Translations under genes and position numbers: made by a program
The notes under the pieces: model-generated
Seen by the model: only the letters and a program-made list of their open reading frames with translations
What the model was told of the DNA's origin: nothing
Database searches by the model: none
Shown: positions 32,596-40,851 of the stretch, piece after piece
Layout of the letters: each line of letters begins with the position of its first letter
Numbering within the stretch: the stretch's first letter is position 1
Assembly: GCF_034347405.1 (NCBI RefSeq)
Contig: NZ_CP133778.1
Location: forward strand, 2,232,001-2,296,000
DNA: 64,000 nucleotides
DNA from: Pseudomonas sp. CCC3.1
GTDB lineage: Bacteria > Pseudomonadota > Gammaproteobacteria > Pseudomonadales > Pseudomonadaceae
Direction: 5' to 3'

Positions 32596-33276
32596 TTAGC
32601 CATTAAGCTGTGCAACAAATGCTTTGGCTTTGGCCGTCAGTTGATCGATCTGGCGGTCGCGTTTTTTCTCGGCGTCGAACATCGCTTTTTTGCCGTTGCG
32701 TTGCAGCAGGTAGGTATGGATCTGTCGCACTTCGGTCGATTGATAGACCGAGGCTACGTCCAGTACGCCCATCAGGCCGTCTGTGCTGTGATCAAGGGTG
32801 TTCATCAGGACTTGCGGACCACGGGTGCCGATGACTTGAAAGCCCATGCCTTGAAACGCGGCGACTTTACTGACGCTACAGGTCAGCTCGGTGTGCGGGT
32901 AGCGGCGGGTCACCGCTTGCAGCATGGCTTGCATGACGCCCAGGTGGCGGTGGCTGGCGAGTTCGGCCATGTACGCAATGCCACAGGCCTGAGGATCGTC
33001 CTTGACCGGCAAATAGAGGACAAACCCGGTTACTTTCTGCGGGTCTTGATCATCTGTCGCGACCATCAACTCAACTGCAATGCCTTTCGTGCCGTCTAGG
33101 GCTTGCAGGTACAGGTGCACTTCAAAACCGATGGCGTATTGATAGAGGCTGTACAGCAGATTGCTCGGCGCGATTTCCATGGCGCTGATATCGCTGAGGT
33201 GATCGACCACGAGCTGCAAAATCTGGGCGTTGATCGGCTCGCTGATCGGGGTGTCGAAGTGGGTGAGGATGGTCAT
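32596..33276 (-). CDS. GNAT-like N-acetyltransferase family protein
   Basis: 226 residues. The centre reads FVLYLPVKDDPQACGIAYMA followed by ELASHRHLGVMQAMLQAVTR, which resembles the acetyl-CoA-binding strand-helix of GNAT enzymes, though the usual R/QxxGxG/A signature is imperfect (HRHLGVM). A Lys/Arg-rich helical C-terminus follows (NGKKAMFDAEKKRDRQIDQL). No neighbour suggests a substrate. Conserved in Pseudomonas as far as I can recall, but its role is unknown. Confidence 0.65.
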   Translation of the reverse strand: MTILTHFDTPISEPINAQILQLVVDHLSDISAMEIAPSNLLYSLYQYAIGFEVHLYLQALDGTKGIAVELMVATDDQDPQKVTGFVLYLPVKDDPQACGIAYMAELASHRHLGVMQAMLQAVTRRYPHTELTCSVSKVAAFQGMGFQVIGTRGPQVLMNTLDHSTDGLMGVLDVASVYQSTEVRQIHTYLLQRNGKKAMFDAEKKRDRQIDQLTAKAKAFVAQLNG

Positions 33277-33311
33277 AAGTCGGTTCTGCGAGGCGTGAGG
33301 GAATGCGCATT

Positions 33312-33338
33312 CCCTGTAGGAACTCGCGCCTACAGGGG
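33312..33338. repeat. Short REP-like hairpin
   Basis: CCCTGTAGG-aactcgcg-CCTACAGGG lies between the GNAT and UPF0149 genes. It is likely a transcript-end hairpin of the same REP world as 47411-47443. Confidence 0.6.
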
Positions 33339-33354
33339 GTGTGTTGCCAGGAGG

Positions 33355-33909
33355 TTAGCGCTGGCTCAGCCAGTAGTCATGCAGCGCACGGGCTGCCGGG
33401 GCAATGTCTGCCACGCGTTGCTGGTGGGCTGGCACGTCCAGGTCGGGTGGCAGTTCAAAGTTGTCTTGCTCGGCACACTCGGCGATGGCTTGCAGCAAGC
33501 CTGCCTGAATGGCTGGCAAAGGCGTCCATTTTGCCACCGCAACCCCGCGCTCGTAACCGAAGCACCATTCTTCGGCCAAGGTGACGGTTTGACCCAGGTG
33601 CTCGGTCTCTTCAAAACGCGGAGCGAAGGCTTGGCTGTCTTCTGCCAGTTGGCGGGCCAGGGTATTGATATGGCGAACGCTCAGTTCGATGAACTGTTTT
33701 GCCTCATCAGTGCTTTCCCAGTTCGGGGTTTGACCGCCCCAGATCGCAGGGAACCACTCGCCAATGTCCACGTGGGTTGGGCTTGAAACCAAGGCTGTGA
33801 AGAAGCCATCGAGTTCGCTGGCGTTAAGAATAGAGTGATCATCGCCGTATTTGAGCAGAGTGTCTTCGATGACCTCGAAGTCTGCGGCGTTCAGGGGCTG
33901 GCTTTGCAT
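33355..33909 (-). CDS. UPF0149 (YecA/YgfB-type) family protein
   Basis: 184 residues from ATG 33909 (AGGAACCC upstream). It has the family's N-terminal ILNASELDGFFTALVSSPTH with the DGF motif, a central WFPAIWGG, and EEWCFGYERGVAVAKWTPLP. UPF0149 proteins are small helical proteins without established enzymatic activity. This one lacks the C-terminal SEC-C zinc motif seen in some relatives. It precedes the Ala/Pro-rich small protein's stop by 53 bp on the same strand. Confidence 0.8.
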   Translation of the reverse strand: MQSQPLNAADFEVIEDTLLKYGDDHSILNASELDGFFTALVSSPTHVDIGEWFPAIWGGQTPNWESTDEAKQFIELSVRHINTLARQLAEDSQAFAPRFEETEHLGQTVTLAEEWCFGYERGVAVAKWTPLPAIQAGLLQAIAECAEQDNFELPPDLDVPAHQQRVADIAPAARALHDYWLSQR

Positions 33910-33962
33910 GGCGGGTTCCTTGGCATTGATCCAGAGTCGACTCTGCATCAGAGGTGTGCCGT

Positions 33963-34304
33963 TCAGTCGACTTGCACAATCGAGTCGACAACAAAGTATT
34001 TAAAGCCGGCTTTGGCCAGGGCTTTTTTAGCTTCCTGTTCGGCATCAAAGCGGCTCAGCAATTTTGAGTCGTGTACAAACAGCGTTTCTTCGCCGTCAAA
34101 TACCTTGCTGACGTGCAGCGATACACGCAGCATCGGGCCGCGGCGCTTGACCGGTGCGCGGGGTGCCGGCTTGGGTGCCGGTGCTGCGGCTTTGGGAGCT
34201 GCGGGAGTTGGAGCAGGAGCGGGCGGAGTAGCTGGCGTAGCGGCTGCAGGCAGATCAAGGCCGAGCGCTTTACGCATTTCGTCCTCGGTGAATCCGGTAC
34301 TCAT
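33963..34304 (-). CDS. Conserved small protein with an Ala/Pro-rich linker
   Basis: 113 residues. A short N-terminal segment (MSTGFTEDEMRKALGLDLPA) is joined by an Ala/Pro/Lys linker of about 35 residues to a compact C-terminal segment of about 60 residues (MLRVSLHVSKVFDGEETLFV; then a Glu/Lys-rich helix and KYFVVDSIVQVD). The C-terminal part looks like a small alpha/beta fold. I do not recognise a named family. RBS is reasonable and codon use matches its neighbours, so it is likely a real gene. Confidence 0.65.
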   Translation of the reverse strand: MSTGFTEDEMRKALGLDLPAAATPATPPAPAPTPAAPKAAAPAPKPAPRAPVKRRGPMLRVSLHVSKVFDGEETLFVHDSKLLSRFDAEQEAKKALAKAGFKYFVVDSIVQVD

Positions 34305-34430
34305 GTGCGGGCTCTAATAGTGATTAAAAAACGCGCTTATAAGTTACTGTGCACAGTTAAGCAAGATAAATCAGTAGCTTGGATCTGAATTGGCTGGTTT
34401 TGTAGGACAATCCACCCTGAAAATGACGTA

Positions 34431-34850
34431 TCAGGTGTCCCGCAGCAAGTCATGACCATCCAGTAATTTGTAGGCAATTTCTGGACGTTTTTCCAATGCT
34501 CGGCGAATTGCCGCCGGAATTGATTGGCGTGTTTTTCGGCACAGCCCGGGTTGCTTGGCGATATGGATACCGATGCCGCGCATGCTTCGCACTTCATTAA
34601 AGCCGGGCTCGATCTTCAGTTGGATACCCAGTTGCTCGTGCAGGCGGCGCTGCATGTGTTCAAGGTCGCCCAGGCTCTGGATATTCTCCAGACGTGCCAG
34701 CAGAATCTTTTCGGCCTGACGGTCGAGTTTCAGGATGCGCAAGTCCGGTTCGGGGGCCGCCAACAGCTGTTCGCGCTCGCAGTTGCAGGCGCCGGGAGGG
34801 CAAGGCTGACGAATTGCATCGGGAGGGCTCATGGGCTTGAGCATAGCCAT
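34431..34850 (-). CDS. Hypothetical protein
   Basis: 139 residues. The N-terminus holds a cysteine pair in CPPGACNCERE, followed by a helical, charged middle (LKLDRQAEKILLARLENIQS) and a C-terminal segment rich in Arg (GICRKTRQ-like, AAIRRALEKRPEIAYKLLDG). No family is recognised. The CxxxxCxCE cluster near the start could bind metal. GAGG lies five bases before the ATG. It lies between the linker protein and the TetR gene on the same strand, with 38 bp to the TetR stop. Confidence 0.6.
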   Translation of the reverse strand: MAMLKPMSPPDAIRQPCPPGACNCEREQLLAAPEPDLRILKLDRQAEKILLARLENIQSLGDLEHMQRRLHEQLGIQLKIEPGFNEVRSMRGIGIHIAKQPGLCRKTRQSIPAAIRRALEKRPEIAYKLLDGHDLLRDT

Positions 34851-34888
34851 ATTGCCCTCGGTTTGTCGCGTGCCTGGCCGAGGCGATT

Positions 34889-35524
34889 TCAGGGTAGTTT
34901 CAGGCGCCTGACCACCAACGCAGTCAGTTCGTTGATCATGGGTTCAAAAGCCTCGGCCGTGCAGGTTTGCCCCAGCATCACGGTGCGCGTGGTGAGGTGT
35001 GAAAACAGTGCGTCGAACAGAATGGGCGGCAATTCGCAGAAGGAGCTGTCAGCAGCGATCAAGCCACGATGGCGCTGTTCTTCAAGCAGATTGAAGATCA
35101 ATTGATGCCAGACTTTGGGCCCATGTTCATACCAGGTGTGGCCCACTTGCGGCACATGTGCCGAACCGTTGACCACCAGGCGGTAGAAGTCGACATGGCG
35201 GGGGCTGGTGACCACGGCCACCAGTTCTTCGAGGATCAACTCCAAGCCCTTGACCAGCTCGACGCCCGAGGTGTCGAGTTGCTTGAGGTTAATGATGAAG
35301 TCTGCACAAAGGTATTCGACTACGGCCACCAGCAAGTCGGCCTTGCTGCCGAAGTAGCGGTAAATCGTGGCTTTGGAGCCACCGGCAGCGGCGACGATGG
35401 CGTCCATGCTGAGGCCATCGTAGCCCTGTTGCAAAAATAGCTCACTGGCCGTTATCAGCAAGTTGCGCCGCTTTTCCTCGCTCCGGGTTGGGGTTGAAGG
35501 GGGCAGACGGTGCAACTGTGGCAT
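34889..35524 (-). CDS. TetR-family transcriptional regulator
   Basis: 211 residues. The DNA-binding N-terminus is RNLLITASELFLQQGYDGLS with recognition helix region GGSKATIYRYFGSKADLLVA. The C-terminal half resembles the AefR-like TetR class (LELILEELVAVVTSPRHVDF). It starts six bases after the gcd stop on the same strand, so it is probably cotranscribed with gcd. The palindrome at 38005-38018 in front of gcd is a candidate autoregulatory site. The ligand is unknown. Confidence 0.88.
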   Translation of the reverse strand: MPQLHRLPPSTPTRSEEKRRNLLITASELFLQQGYDGLSMDAIVAAAGGSKATIYRYFGSKADLLVAVVEYLCADFIINLKQLDTSGVELVKGLELILEELVAVVTSPRHVDFYRLVVNGSAHVPQVGHTWYEHGPKVWHQLIFNLLEEQRHRGLIAADSSFCELPPILFDALFSHLTTRTVMLGQTCTAEAFEPMINELTALVVRRLKLP

Positions 35525-35529
35525 GGGAA

Positions 35530-37941
35530 CTACTCTTTTTCGGGAAGCGCGTACGCTATCACGTAATCCCCGCGATCTGGAGACTGACGTGCGCCACCTG
35601 CGACGATCACCACATACTGGCGCCCGGATTTAGGCGAACGATAGGTCATTGGCGTGGCTTGACCGCCCACTGGCAAACGGCCCTTCCAGACTTCCTTGCC
35701 GGTGGCCATGTCCATGGCGCGCAGGTAGTAGTCTTGCGTGCCAGCGTAAAACACCAGGCCTGAACCGGTGGTTGCGCCGCCGCCCAGCGTTGGCATGCCC
35801 AACGGAATCGGCAAGTTGGCCCGCACGCCGTTAATCACCGCGTCTTGCACCGTGCCGGCAGGTCGTTCCCAGACTTGCTTGCGGGTGTTCAGGTCGACAG
35901 CTGCAAACACGCCCCACGGCGGGCTTTGGCAAGGAATGCCGAGCGGTGAGTTGAAGCTTTTGTGATCGATGACAAACGGTGTGCCATCCATTGGGTAGGT
36001 GCTGCCCACGCCGTGCCCGGACTTGAGGTGCGACAGGTCGACGTTTTCACGCGGGACCAGTTTCACCACCTGCGGGATGCGGATGTCGTTGACGAACATA
36101 TAGCCGCTGTTTTCGTCGATGGCCGCGCTACCCCAGTTGAAGCCGCCGTAGTAGCCCGGATAAATCAGCGTGTCCTGGGTGCTTGGGGCGGTGAATTCAC
36201 CGTTGTAGTTGAGCTTCTTGAAGTCGATGCGGCACATCAGCTGATCGAAGAATGTGGCGCCCCACATGTCTTTTTCAGTCAATGGCTGCGCGCCAAACGA
36301 TGGCATACCCACTGAATAGGGTTGGGTCTTGGACACCCAGTCACCGGCTGCAACGTCTTGTGGCACGGGCTTTTCGATCACGTCGGCAATCGGCTGGCCG
36401 GTGCGGCGGTCGAGCATGAAGATCTGCCCACGTTTGGTCAGTTGAATCAGCGCCGGGATTTTGCCGCCTTTGCCGTCCGGTACGTCGTACAAGGACGGTT
36501 GTGCTGCGACGTCATAGTCCCAAATGTCGTGGTGCACGGTCTGGAAGGTCCAGCGCTCGCGACCGGTTGCCATGTCCAGCGCCACTACGGCCGATGAATA
36601 TTTCTCGGTCAGCTCCGGACGCTTGCCGCCCCAGAAGTCGGGTTGCTGGTTGCCGGTTGGCAGGTACACCAGGCCCAGTTCATCGTCGAACGCAGGCGTC
36701 GACCACATGTTTGGCGTGCTGCGGGTATAGGTTTGACCTGCGGGTGGCAGTTTGGTGATGTCCGGGTTACCCAGGTCCCAGGCCCACACCAGTTCACCGG
36801 TGTCGGCGCTGAATGCACGGATCACACCGGACGGCTCGTCCATCGAGCGGCCATCAAACACCCAGCCGCCGAGAATGATCAGGTTGCGCGAAACAGTCGG
36901 TGCCGAGGTGTAGGCGTAGTACGGAACGTTTTCCATGACTCGGCCCAGGCCGGTGGTCAGATCGACCGAGCCGTTGTCACCGAAGCCTTCACAGGGTTTG
37001 CCGGTTTCGGCATCGATTTCCAGCAAGCGTGCATCCATGGTGACTTGCACGATGCGCTTGGCGCAGCTGTTGCCTTGCGCCGGTTTCGCAGGTTTCAGGT
37101 CGGCGAAGACCAGCGGGTGTTCAACCTTGGCCGGCTCGTAATAGCTGACGCCACGGCAACGGTTCCAGGTTTTGGTGTTTTGCGGTTTTGGATCGAATGT
37201 CCAGCGCTGCTCGCCGGTGTCGGCATCCAGCGCAATCACTTTGCTGGTCGGGGTGCAGGTGTACAGGGTGTCGCCGACCTGGATCGGGGTGTTCTGGTAT
37301 TCCGACGCGCCTTCAGCTATTTCGCCGGTGCGGTAGGTCCAGGCCACTTGCAGTTTGTCGATGTTGTCCTTGTTGATTTGTGTCTGCGGCGAGAAGCGAG
37401 TACCGGCCGGGGTGCTGCCGTAATGGCTCCAGTCAGCAGCGTGATCGGTCTCTTTCACTTCGGGTTGGGCAACAGCAGAAGGCTCGCCTTCAATAACCCC
37501 GTGCGGGATGAAGAGCGCGTTGCCGCCGACGACCAACACGCCTGCAAACACCGCGGCGCCACCATAACTGGCTGCGCGATGACGGCCTTGCGTCAGCCAT
37601 GGGTGCAGCAGCGAGGCCAGCAGGCCAATGACCAGGAAGGGCGCCAGGCGCGGCACCATCGGCCAGAAAGTGAAGCCGACTTCCCACAATGCCCAGATGA
37701 CTGTCGCTACAAAGACGATGCCGATAATGGCTGTTGCGGCGGGTTTTCGGCGGACATACAGCACGCCGGAAATCAGCATGCCGAGACCGGCCAGCAGGTA
37801 GTACCAGGAGCCGCCCAGTGCGGCCAGCTGCGCACCCTTGAGGGTAAGGAACAGGCCACTTAGCCCGAGCAAAATCCCGAAGACGCCCAGAATCAGGTGT
37901 CTCCCTTTAGAGGCAGGAACCTCTTGTTTAGCGTTTTTCAT
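35530..37941 (-). CDS. gcd: Membrane-bound PQQ-dependent glucose dehydrogenase
   Basis: 803 residues from ATG 37941 (AGGGA upstream), the normal length for Gcd. The first about 140 residues carry five hydrophobic helices (HLILGVFGILLGLSGLFLTL onward), and the rest is a periplasmic PQQ beta-propeller. Recognisable parts are DWSHYGSTPAGTRFSPQTQI, VHHDIWDYDVAAQPSLYDVP and the C-terminal GSGLVFYAGTQDYYLRAMDM followed by ATGKEVWKGRLPVGGQATPM. It oxidises glucose to gluconate in the periplasm, reducing ubiquinone. PQQ synthesis genes are not in the window. Confidence 0.95.
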   Translation of the reverse strand: MKNAKQEVPASKGRHLILGVFGILLGLSGLFLTLKGAQLAALGGSWYYLLAGLGMLISGVLYVRRKPAATAIIGIVFVATVIWALWEVGFTFWPMVPRLAPFLVIGLLASLLHPWLTQGRHRAASYGGAAVFAGVLVVGGNALFIPHGVIEGEPSAVAQPEVKETDHAADWSHYGSTPAGTRFSPQTQINKDNIDKLQVAWTYRTGEIAEGASEYQNTPIQVGDTLYTCTPTSKVIALDADTGEQRWTFDPKPQNTKTWNRCRGVSYYEPAKVEHPLVFADLKPAKPAQGNSCAKRIVQVTMDARLLEIDAETGKPCEGFGDNGSVDLTTGLGRVMENVPYYAYTSAPTVSRNLIILGGWVFDGRSMDEPSGVIRAFSADTGELVWAWDLGNPDITKLPPAGQTYTRSTPNMWSTPAFDDELGLVYLPTGNQQPDFWGGKRPELTEKYSSAVVALDMATGRERWTFQTVHHDIWDYDVAAQPSLYDVPDGKGGKIPALIQLTKRGQIFMLDRRTGQPIADVIEKPVPQDVAAGDWVSKTQPYSVGMPSFGAQPLTEKDMWGATFFDQLMCRIDFKKLNYNGEFTAPSTQDTLIYPGYYGGFNWGSAAIDENSGYMFVNDIRIPQVVKLVPRENVDLSHLKSGHGVGSTYPMDGTPFVIDHKSFNSPLGIPCQSPPWGVFAAVDLNTRKQVWERPAGTVQDAVINGVRANLPIPLGMPTLGGGATTGSGLVFYAGTQDYYLRAMDMATGKEVWKGRLPVGGQATPMTYRSPKSGRQYVVIVAGGARQSPDRGDYVIAYALPEKE

Positions 37942-38004
37942 TACGGTGTCCCTGAAGCTGGCAGCCAAGGCCTTTACATGCACTGCGAGCGTAGGTTTAG
38001 GATG

Positions 38005-38018
38005 GTACTGTACAGTAC
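38005..38018. promoter_or_regulatory. Perfect palindrome in the gcd promoter region
   Basis: GTACTGTACAGTAC is a perfect 14-bp palindrome 64 bp upstream of the gcd ATG, extended by a further ACAG-type repeat to its right. Such short symmetric sites are typical of TetR operators; the TetR gene downstream of gcd is the natural candidate. Confidence 0.5.
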
Positions 38019-38201
38019 AGTTTTTATTTTGAGCCTGTTTTTGTCACAAATAAAGACAAATTGTCGCAGTCATGAAGTTTTATTTAAGGGCGGGTTATTG
38101 AAGGGCATGGCCGCGCCCCTGTGGATGCTTGGGGATGACACGGCTCTGAGCAGTGCGATCTTTTGGTGTTGAAAAGATCGCTTCAGGATTCAGGAGGGGG
38201 T

Positions 38202-39176
38202 TCAGGCGGACAGTGGGCTCATGTCTTCATCGAGGATCGACGCGTACAGGCGGCGATCGATATTGGCGCCGCTCAGAATTACCGCCACCCGCCGACCTTG
38301 TTGCTGCGACTGTTCCTTGATCAGCCCGGCCAATGCCGCTGCGCCAGCGCCTTCAGCGGTGTTGTGGGTGGTCTCGTGGTACAGACGTATGGCGTGTGCG
38401 ATCTCGCGGTCTGATACCCGAATGACCCGCGCGGCTCCTTTGGCAATGATCTCCAGCGCTTCGGGCAGCGGCTGGCGGCAGGCCAGGCCATCAGCGAAGG
38501 TATGAGCGGTGTCCGTACAGACCACGCGACCTTGCTCGACACTTTGGGCAAAGGCGTCGGCGTGCTCGGACACCACGCCGACAATCTCAGTGTTCAAGCC
38601 CAGCAGGTCGCGGGCCTGAATCAGTCCGCAAATCCCCGAGCCCATGCCGATGGGTACATACACCGTGTGCAGGTCGGGCACGGCTTCCAGCAACTCAAGC
38701 GCGTAGGTGGCTACCCCGCGAATCAGGTCCGGATGAAACGCGGGTACCAAGTGCAACTGATGGTCGGCGGCGAGCTTGGCGGCATGGCTGCGCGCTTCAT
38801 CGAAGTCTTTGCCGTGTTCAATGACGGTGGCGCCCAAGGCGCGCATGGCGGCGTTTTTTTCCAGGGAGTTGCCTTCAGGCACCACGATGCTGATGGCCAG
38901 CCCATGACGCCGCGCCGCCAGCGCCAGGCTTTGGCCGTGGTTGCCACGGGTGGCGGTCACCAGCCCATTGGTCTGCGGTTCGCGCGTCAACAACCCTTGC
39001 ACATACAGCATGCCGCCGCGCACTTTAAACGCACCGGTCGGGTTATGGTTTTCATGTTTGACCCACACCGTGCAGCCCAACTGATCAGCCAGCAGAGGCC
39101 AGGCCAGTTGCGGGGTCGGGGACAGGCTTTGGTACACAGTGGTTGCGGCGAGGCGAAGCGCTTTCAGGTCAAACAT
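38202..39176 (-). CDS. Threonine dehydratase-like PLP enzyme (serine/threonine dehydratase family)
   Basis: 324 residues, fold type II PLP enzyme. The PLP lysine lies in HENHNPTGAFKVRGG, the phosphate-binding glycine loop in VPIGMGSGICGLIQ, and the conserved ATRGNHGQSLALAARRHG is present. There is no ACT regulatory domain, so it is the catabolic or single-domain type rather than biosynthetic IlvA. EutB-like hydroxyectoine dehydratase or a hydroxyaspartate dehydratase are alternatives. It is divergent from a MocR regulator (86 bp apart), which probably controls it. Confidence 0.8.
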   Translation of the reverse strand: MFDLKALRLAATTVYQSLSPTPQLAWPLLADQLGCTVWVKHENHNPTGAFKVRGGMLYVQGLLTREPQTNGLVTATRGNHGQSLALAARRHGLAISIVVPEGNSLEKNAAMRALGATVIEHGKDFDEARSHAAKLAADHQLHLVPAFHPDLIRGVATYALELLEAVPDLHTVYVPIGMGSGICGLIQARDLLGLNTEIVGVVSEHADAFAQSVEQGRVVCTDTAHTFADGLACRQPLPEALEIIAKGAARVIRVSDREIAHAIRLYHETTHNTAEGAGAAALAGLIKEQSQQQGRRVAVILSGANIDRRLYASILDEDMSPLSA

Positions 39177-39262
39177 GGCACACCGTCATCAGGGGGATTT
39201 GACTCGATTCTAGGCGCGTCGCATTGTATGGGCCGAACCTTATATTGCATGGCCAACAATAA

Positions 39263-40627
39263 ATGTGGATTCCCGCCTTGAACGACTCGCCACAACCGCG
39301 CTATCTGGCGCTGGTAGAGGCGATTGCCCGTGCCATCAGCAGTGGCGAGCTAAAACCCGGTGAGCGTTTGCCGCCGCAGCGGCGACTGGCCTGGGCATTG
39401 GGCTGGAACCCCAGCACCACCATGCAGGCTTATCGCGAAGCAGCACGCAGGCATTTGGTCTCGGGTGAAGTGGGGCGCGGCACCTATGTGCTGGCAGGCA
39501 GTCAGGAGGCAACCCTGTTCCGCTTGCAGCAGGTTGATGAGCACGCCGCGCTGACGGACCTGCGCACCAACGTTCCGGCCATTGATCACACCAGCCAAAG
39601 CGATGCCCAGGCGCTGACCTGGCTGCTTGAAACCCATCAGGCGATTCGTTTGCAGCGTTATCTGAGTGCGGCGGATCTGCTCCAGGCTCGCGCACTGGGT
39701 GCCGACTGGCTCAAGGCCCGCGGGCTGCATCTTAGCGCCGACAACATCATGCCCTGCACCGGCGCGCAGCAAGGTTTGTTCACCGTATTGCTCTCGCTGT
39801 GCCAGGCGGGCGAGCCGGTCCTGGTTGAAGCATTCACGGCACCGGGGATCAAGGCCGCCTGTGCTCAATTGCGCTTGCCGATGCATGGCGTGGTCATGGA
39901 CCGGGAGGGCATCGTGCCGGAAGATTTCGACCGCATGATCCGCGCCACCGGTGCACGCATTGCTGTGCTGACGCCCACCCTGCAAAACCCGACCTCGGCG
40001 GTGATGGGGGCTGAGCGCAAACAGGCGCTTGCACACATCGCGCGGCGCCATGGCATCTGGGTTGTCGAGGACGATGTCTATGGCGCGCTCACTGACAGCC
40101 CGCCGCTGTGCCAGCACCTGCCAGACCTCGGGGTGCTGGTCAGCAGCCTGTCCAAGACCGTGGCGGCGGGCCTGCGTTTGGGCTGGATTGCGGCGAGCCC
40201 GGCATTACTGGCGCGTATTGATCCACATGCACAATCGGCTCACTGGGGCGTTTCGCCGGTGTGCCTGGCGATTGCCAACCAATGGATCAGTGATGGCACC
40301 GCCCGCCAGCGTGCCGCATGGCAAACCGAAGAGGTCACCCGACGCTGGCGACTGGCAAAAAAACTGTTGGGGCCGGTGATGTACCAGACGCAGATTGCGT
40401 CACCGCATATCTGGCTGACCGTGCCCCAGGGCGAAGTACCGCTGGCTGAGGCCTGCCGAGCGGCAGGCATCGATGTGGTGTCAGCCGATGTATTTGCGGT
40501 TAAATCCAGCCCTACCGATGCAATACGCATCAGCCTGACCGCGGCTCAGAGTGTGCAGCGCCTTAAAGCGGCGCTGGAGCGTGTTGCACAGATCATTGAC
40601 CAGAGAACCCCATGCGCAGAGAAATAG
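39263..40627 (+). CDS. MocR-type GntR/aminotransferase transcriptional regulator
   Basis: 454 residues. N-terminal GntR winged helix (YLALVEAIARAISSGELKPG, ERLPPQRRLAWALGWNPSTT) is followed by a class I aminotransferase-like domain with ISRAPCTGAQQGL-like PLP contacts (IMPCTGAQQGLFTVLLSLCQ) and the lysine motif VSSLSKTVAAGLRLGW. MocR proteins sense PLP-amino acid adducts and usually regulate an adjacent divergent gene. Here that is the threonine dehydratase-like gene, itself a PLP enzyme. The 3' end overlaps the small ORF by 16 bp. Confidence 0.9.
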   Translation: MWIPALNDSPQPRYLALVEAIARAISSGELKPGERLPPQRRLAWALGWNPSTTMQAYREAARRHLVSGEVGRGTYVLAGSQEATLFRLQQVDEHAALTDLRTNVPAIDHTSQSDAQALTWLLETHQAIRLQRYLSAADLLQARALGADWLKARGLHLSADNIMPCTGAQQGLFTVLLSLCQAGEPVLVEAFTAPGIKAACAQLRLPMHGVVMDREGIVPEDFDRMIRATGARIAVLTPTLQNPTSAVMGAERKQALAHIARRHGIWVVEDDVYGALTDSPPLCQHLPDLGVLVSSLSKTVAAGLRLGWIAASPALLARIDPHAQSAHWGVSPVCLAIANQWISDGTARQRAAWQTEEVTRRWRLAKKLLGPVMYQTQIASPHIWLTVPQGEVPLAEACRAAGIDVVSADVFAVKSSPTDAIRISLTAAQSVQRLKAALERVAQIIDQRTPCAEK

Positions 40628-40836
40628 GCTATTGGCACCGTGAAGGCCGCGAACTGTTTTATTACCTGGAATTCAAGCCCGACACGGCCGAGTTCTACCT
40701 CACCTGCGAACACTGCCCCAGCGAAGGCGAAGGCAGTGTGCGCTCGGTATTACTCAGCGAAGCGCGTGGCGAACGCTACTACGAAGATGCACTGCTGATC
40801 ATCAAGGAAGAATTGTTCAAGCAGTACACCGTCTAA
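40612..40836 (+). CDS. Small conserved hypothetical protein
   Basis: 74 residues, overlapping the mocR-type gene's end by 16 bp, so probably translated from the same mRNA. Sequence features are IGYWHREGRELFYYLEFKPD, a CEHCP pair of cysteines, and an acidic/aromatic C-terminus (YYEDALLIIKEELFKQYTV). The high aromatic content and regular secondary-structure pattern suggest a real folded protein. No family is recognised. Confidence 0.6.
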   Translation: MRREIGYWHREGRELFYYLEFKPDTAEFYLTCEHCPSEGEGSVRSVLLSEARGERYYEDALLIIKEELFKQYTV

Positions 40837-40851
40837 CCCGTGCGAGCGCTT

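Noticed and set aside
36643..37863. 406-codon plus-strand frame opposite gcd
   Set aside because: Antisense shadow of the PQQ beta-propeller; no recognisable domain.
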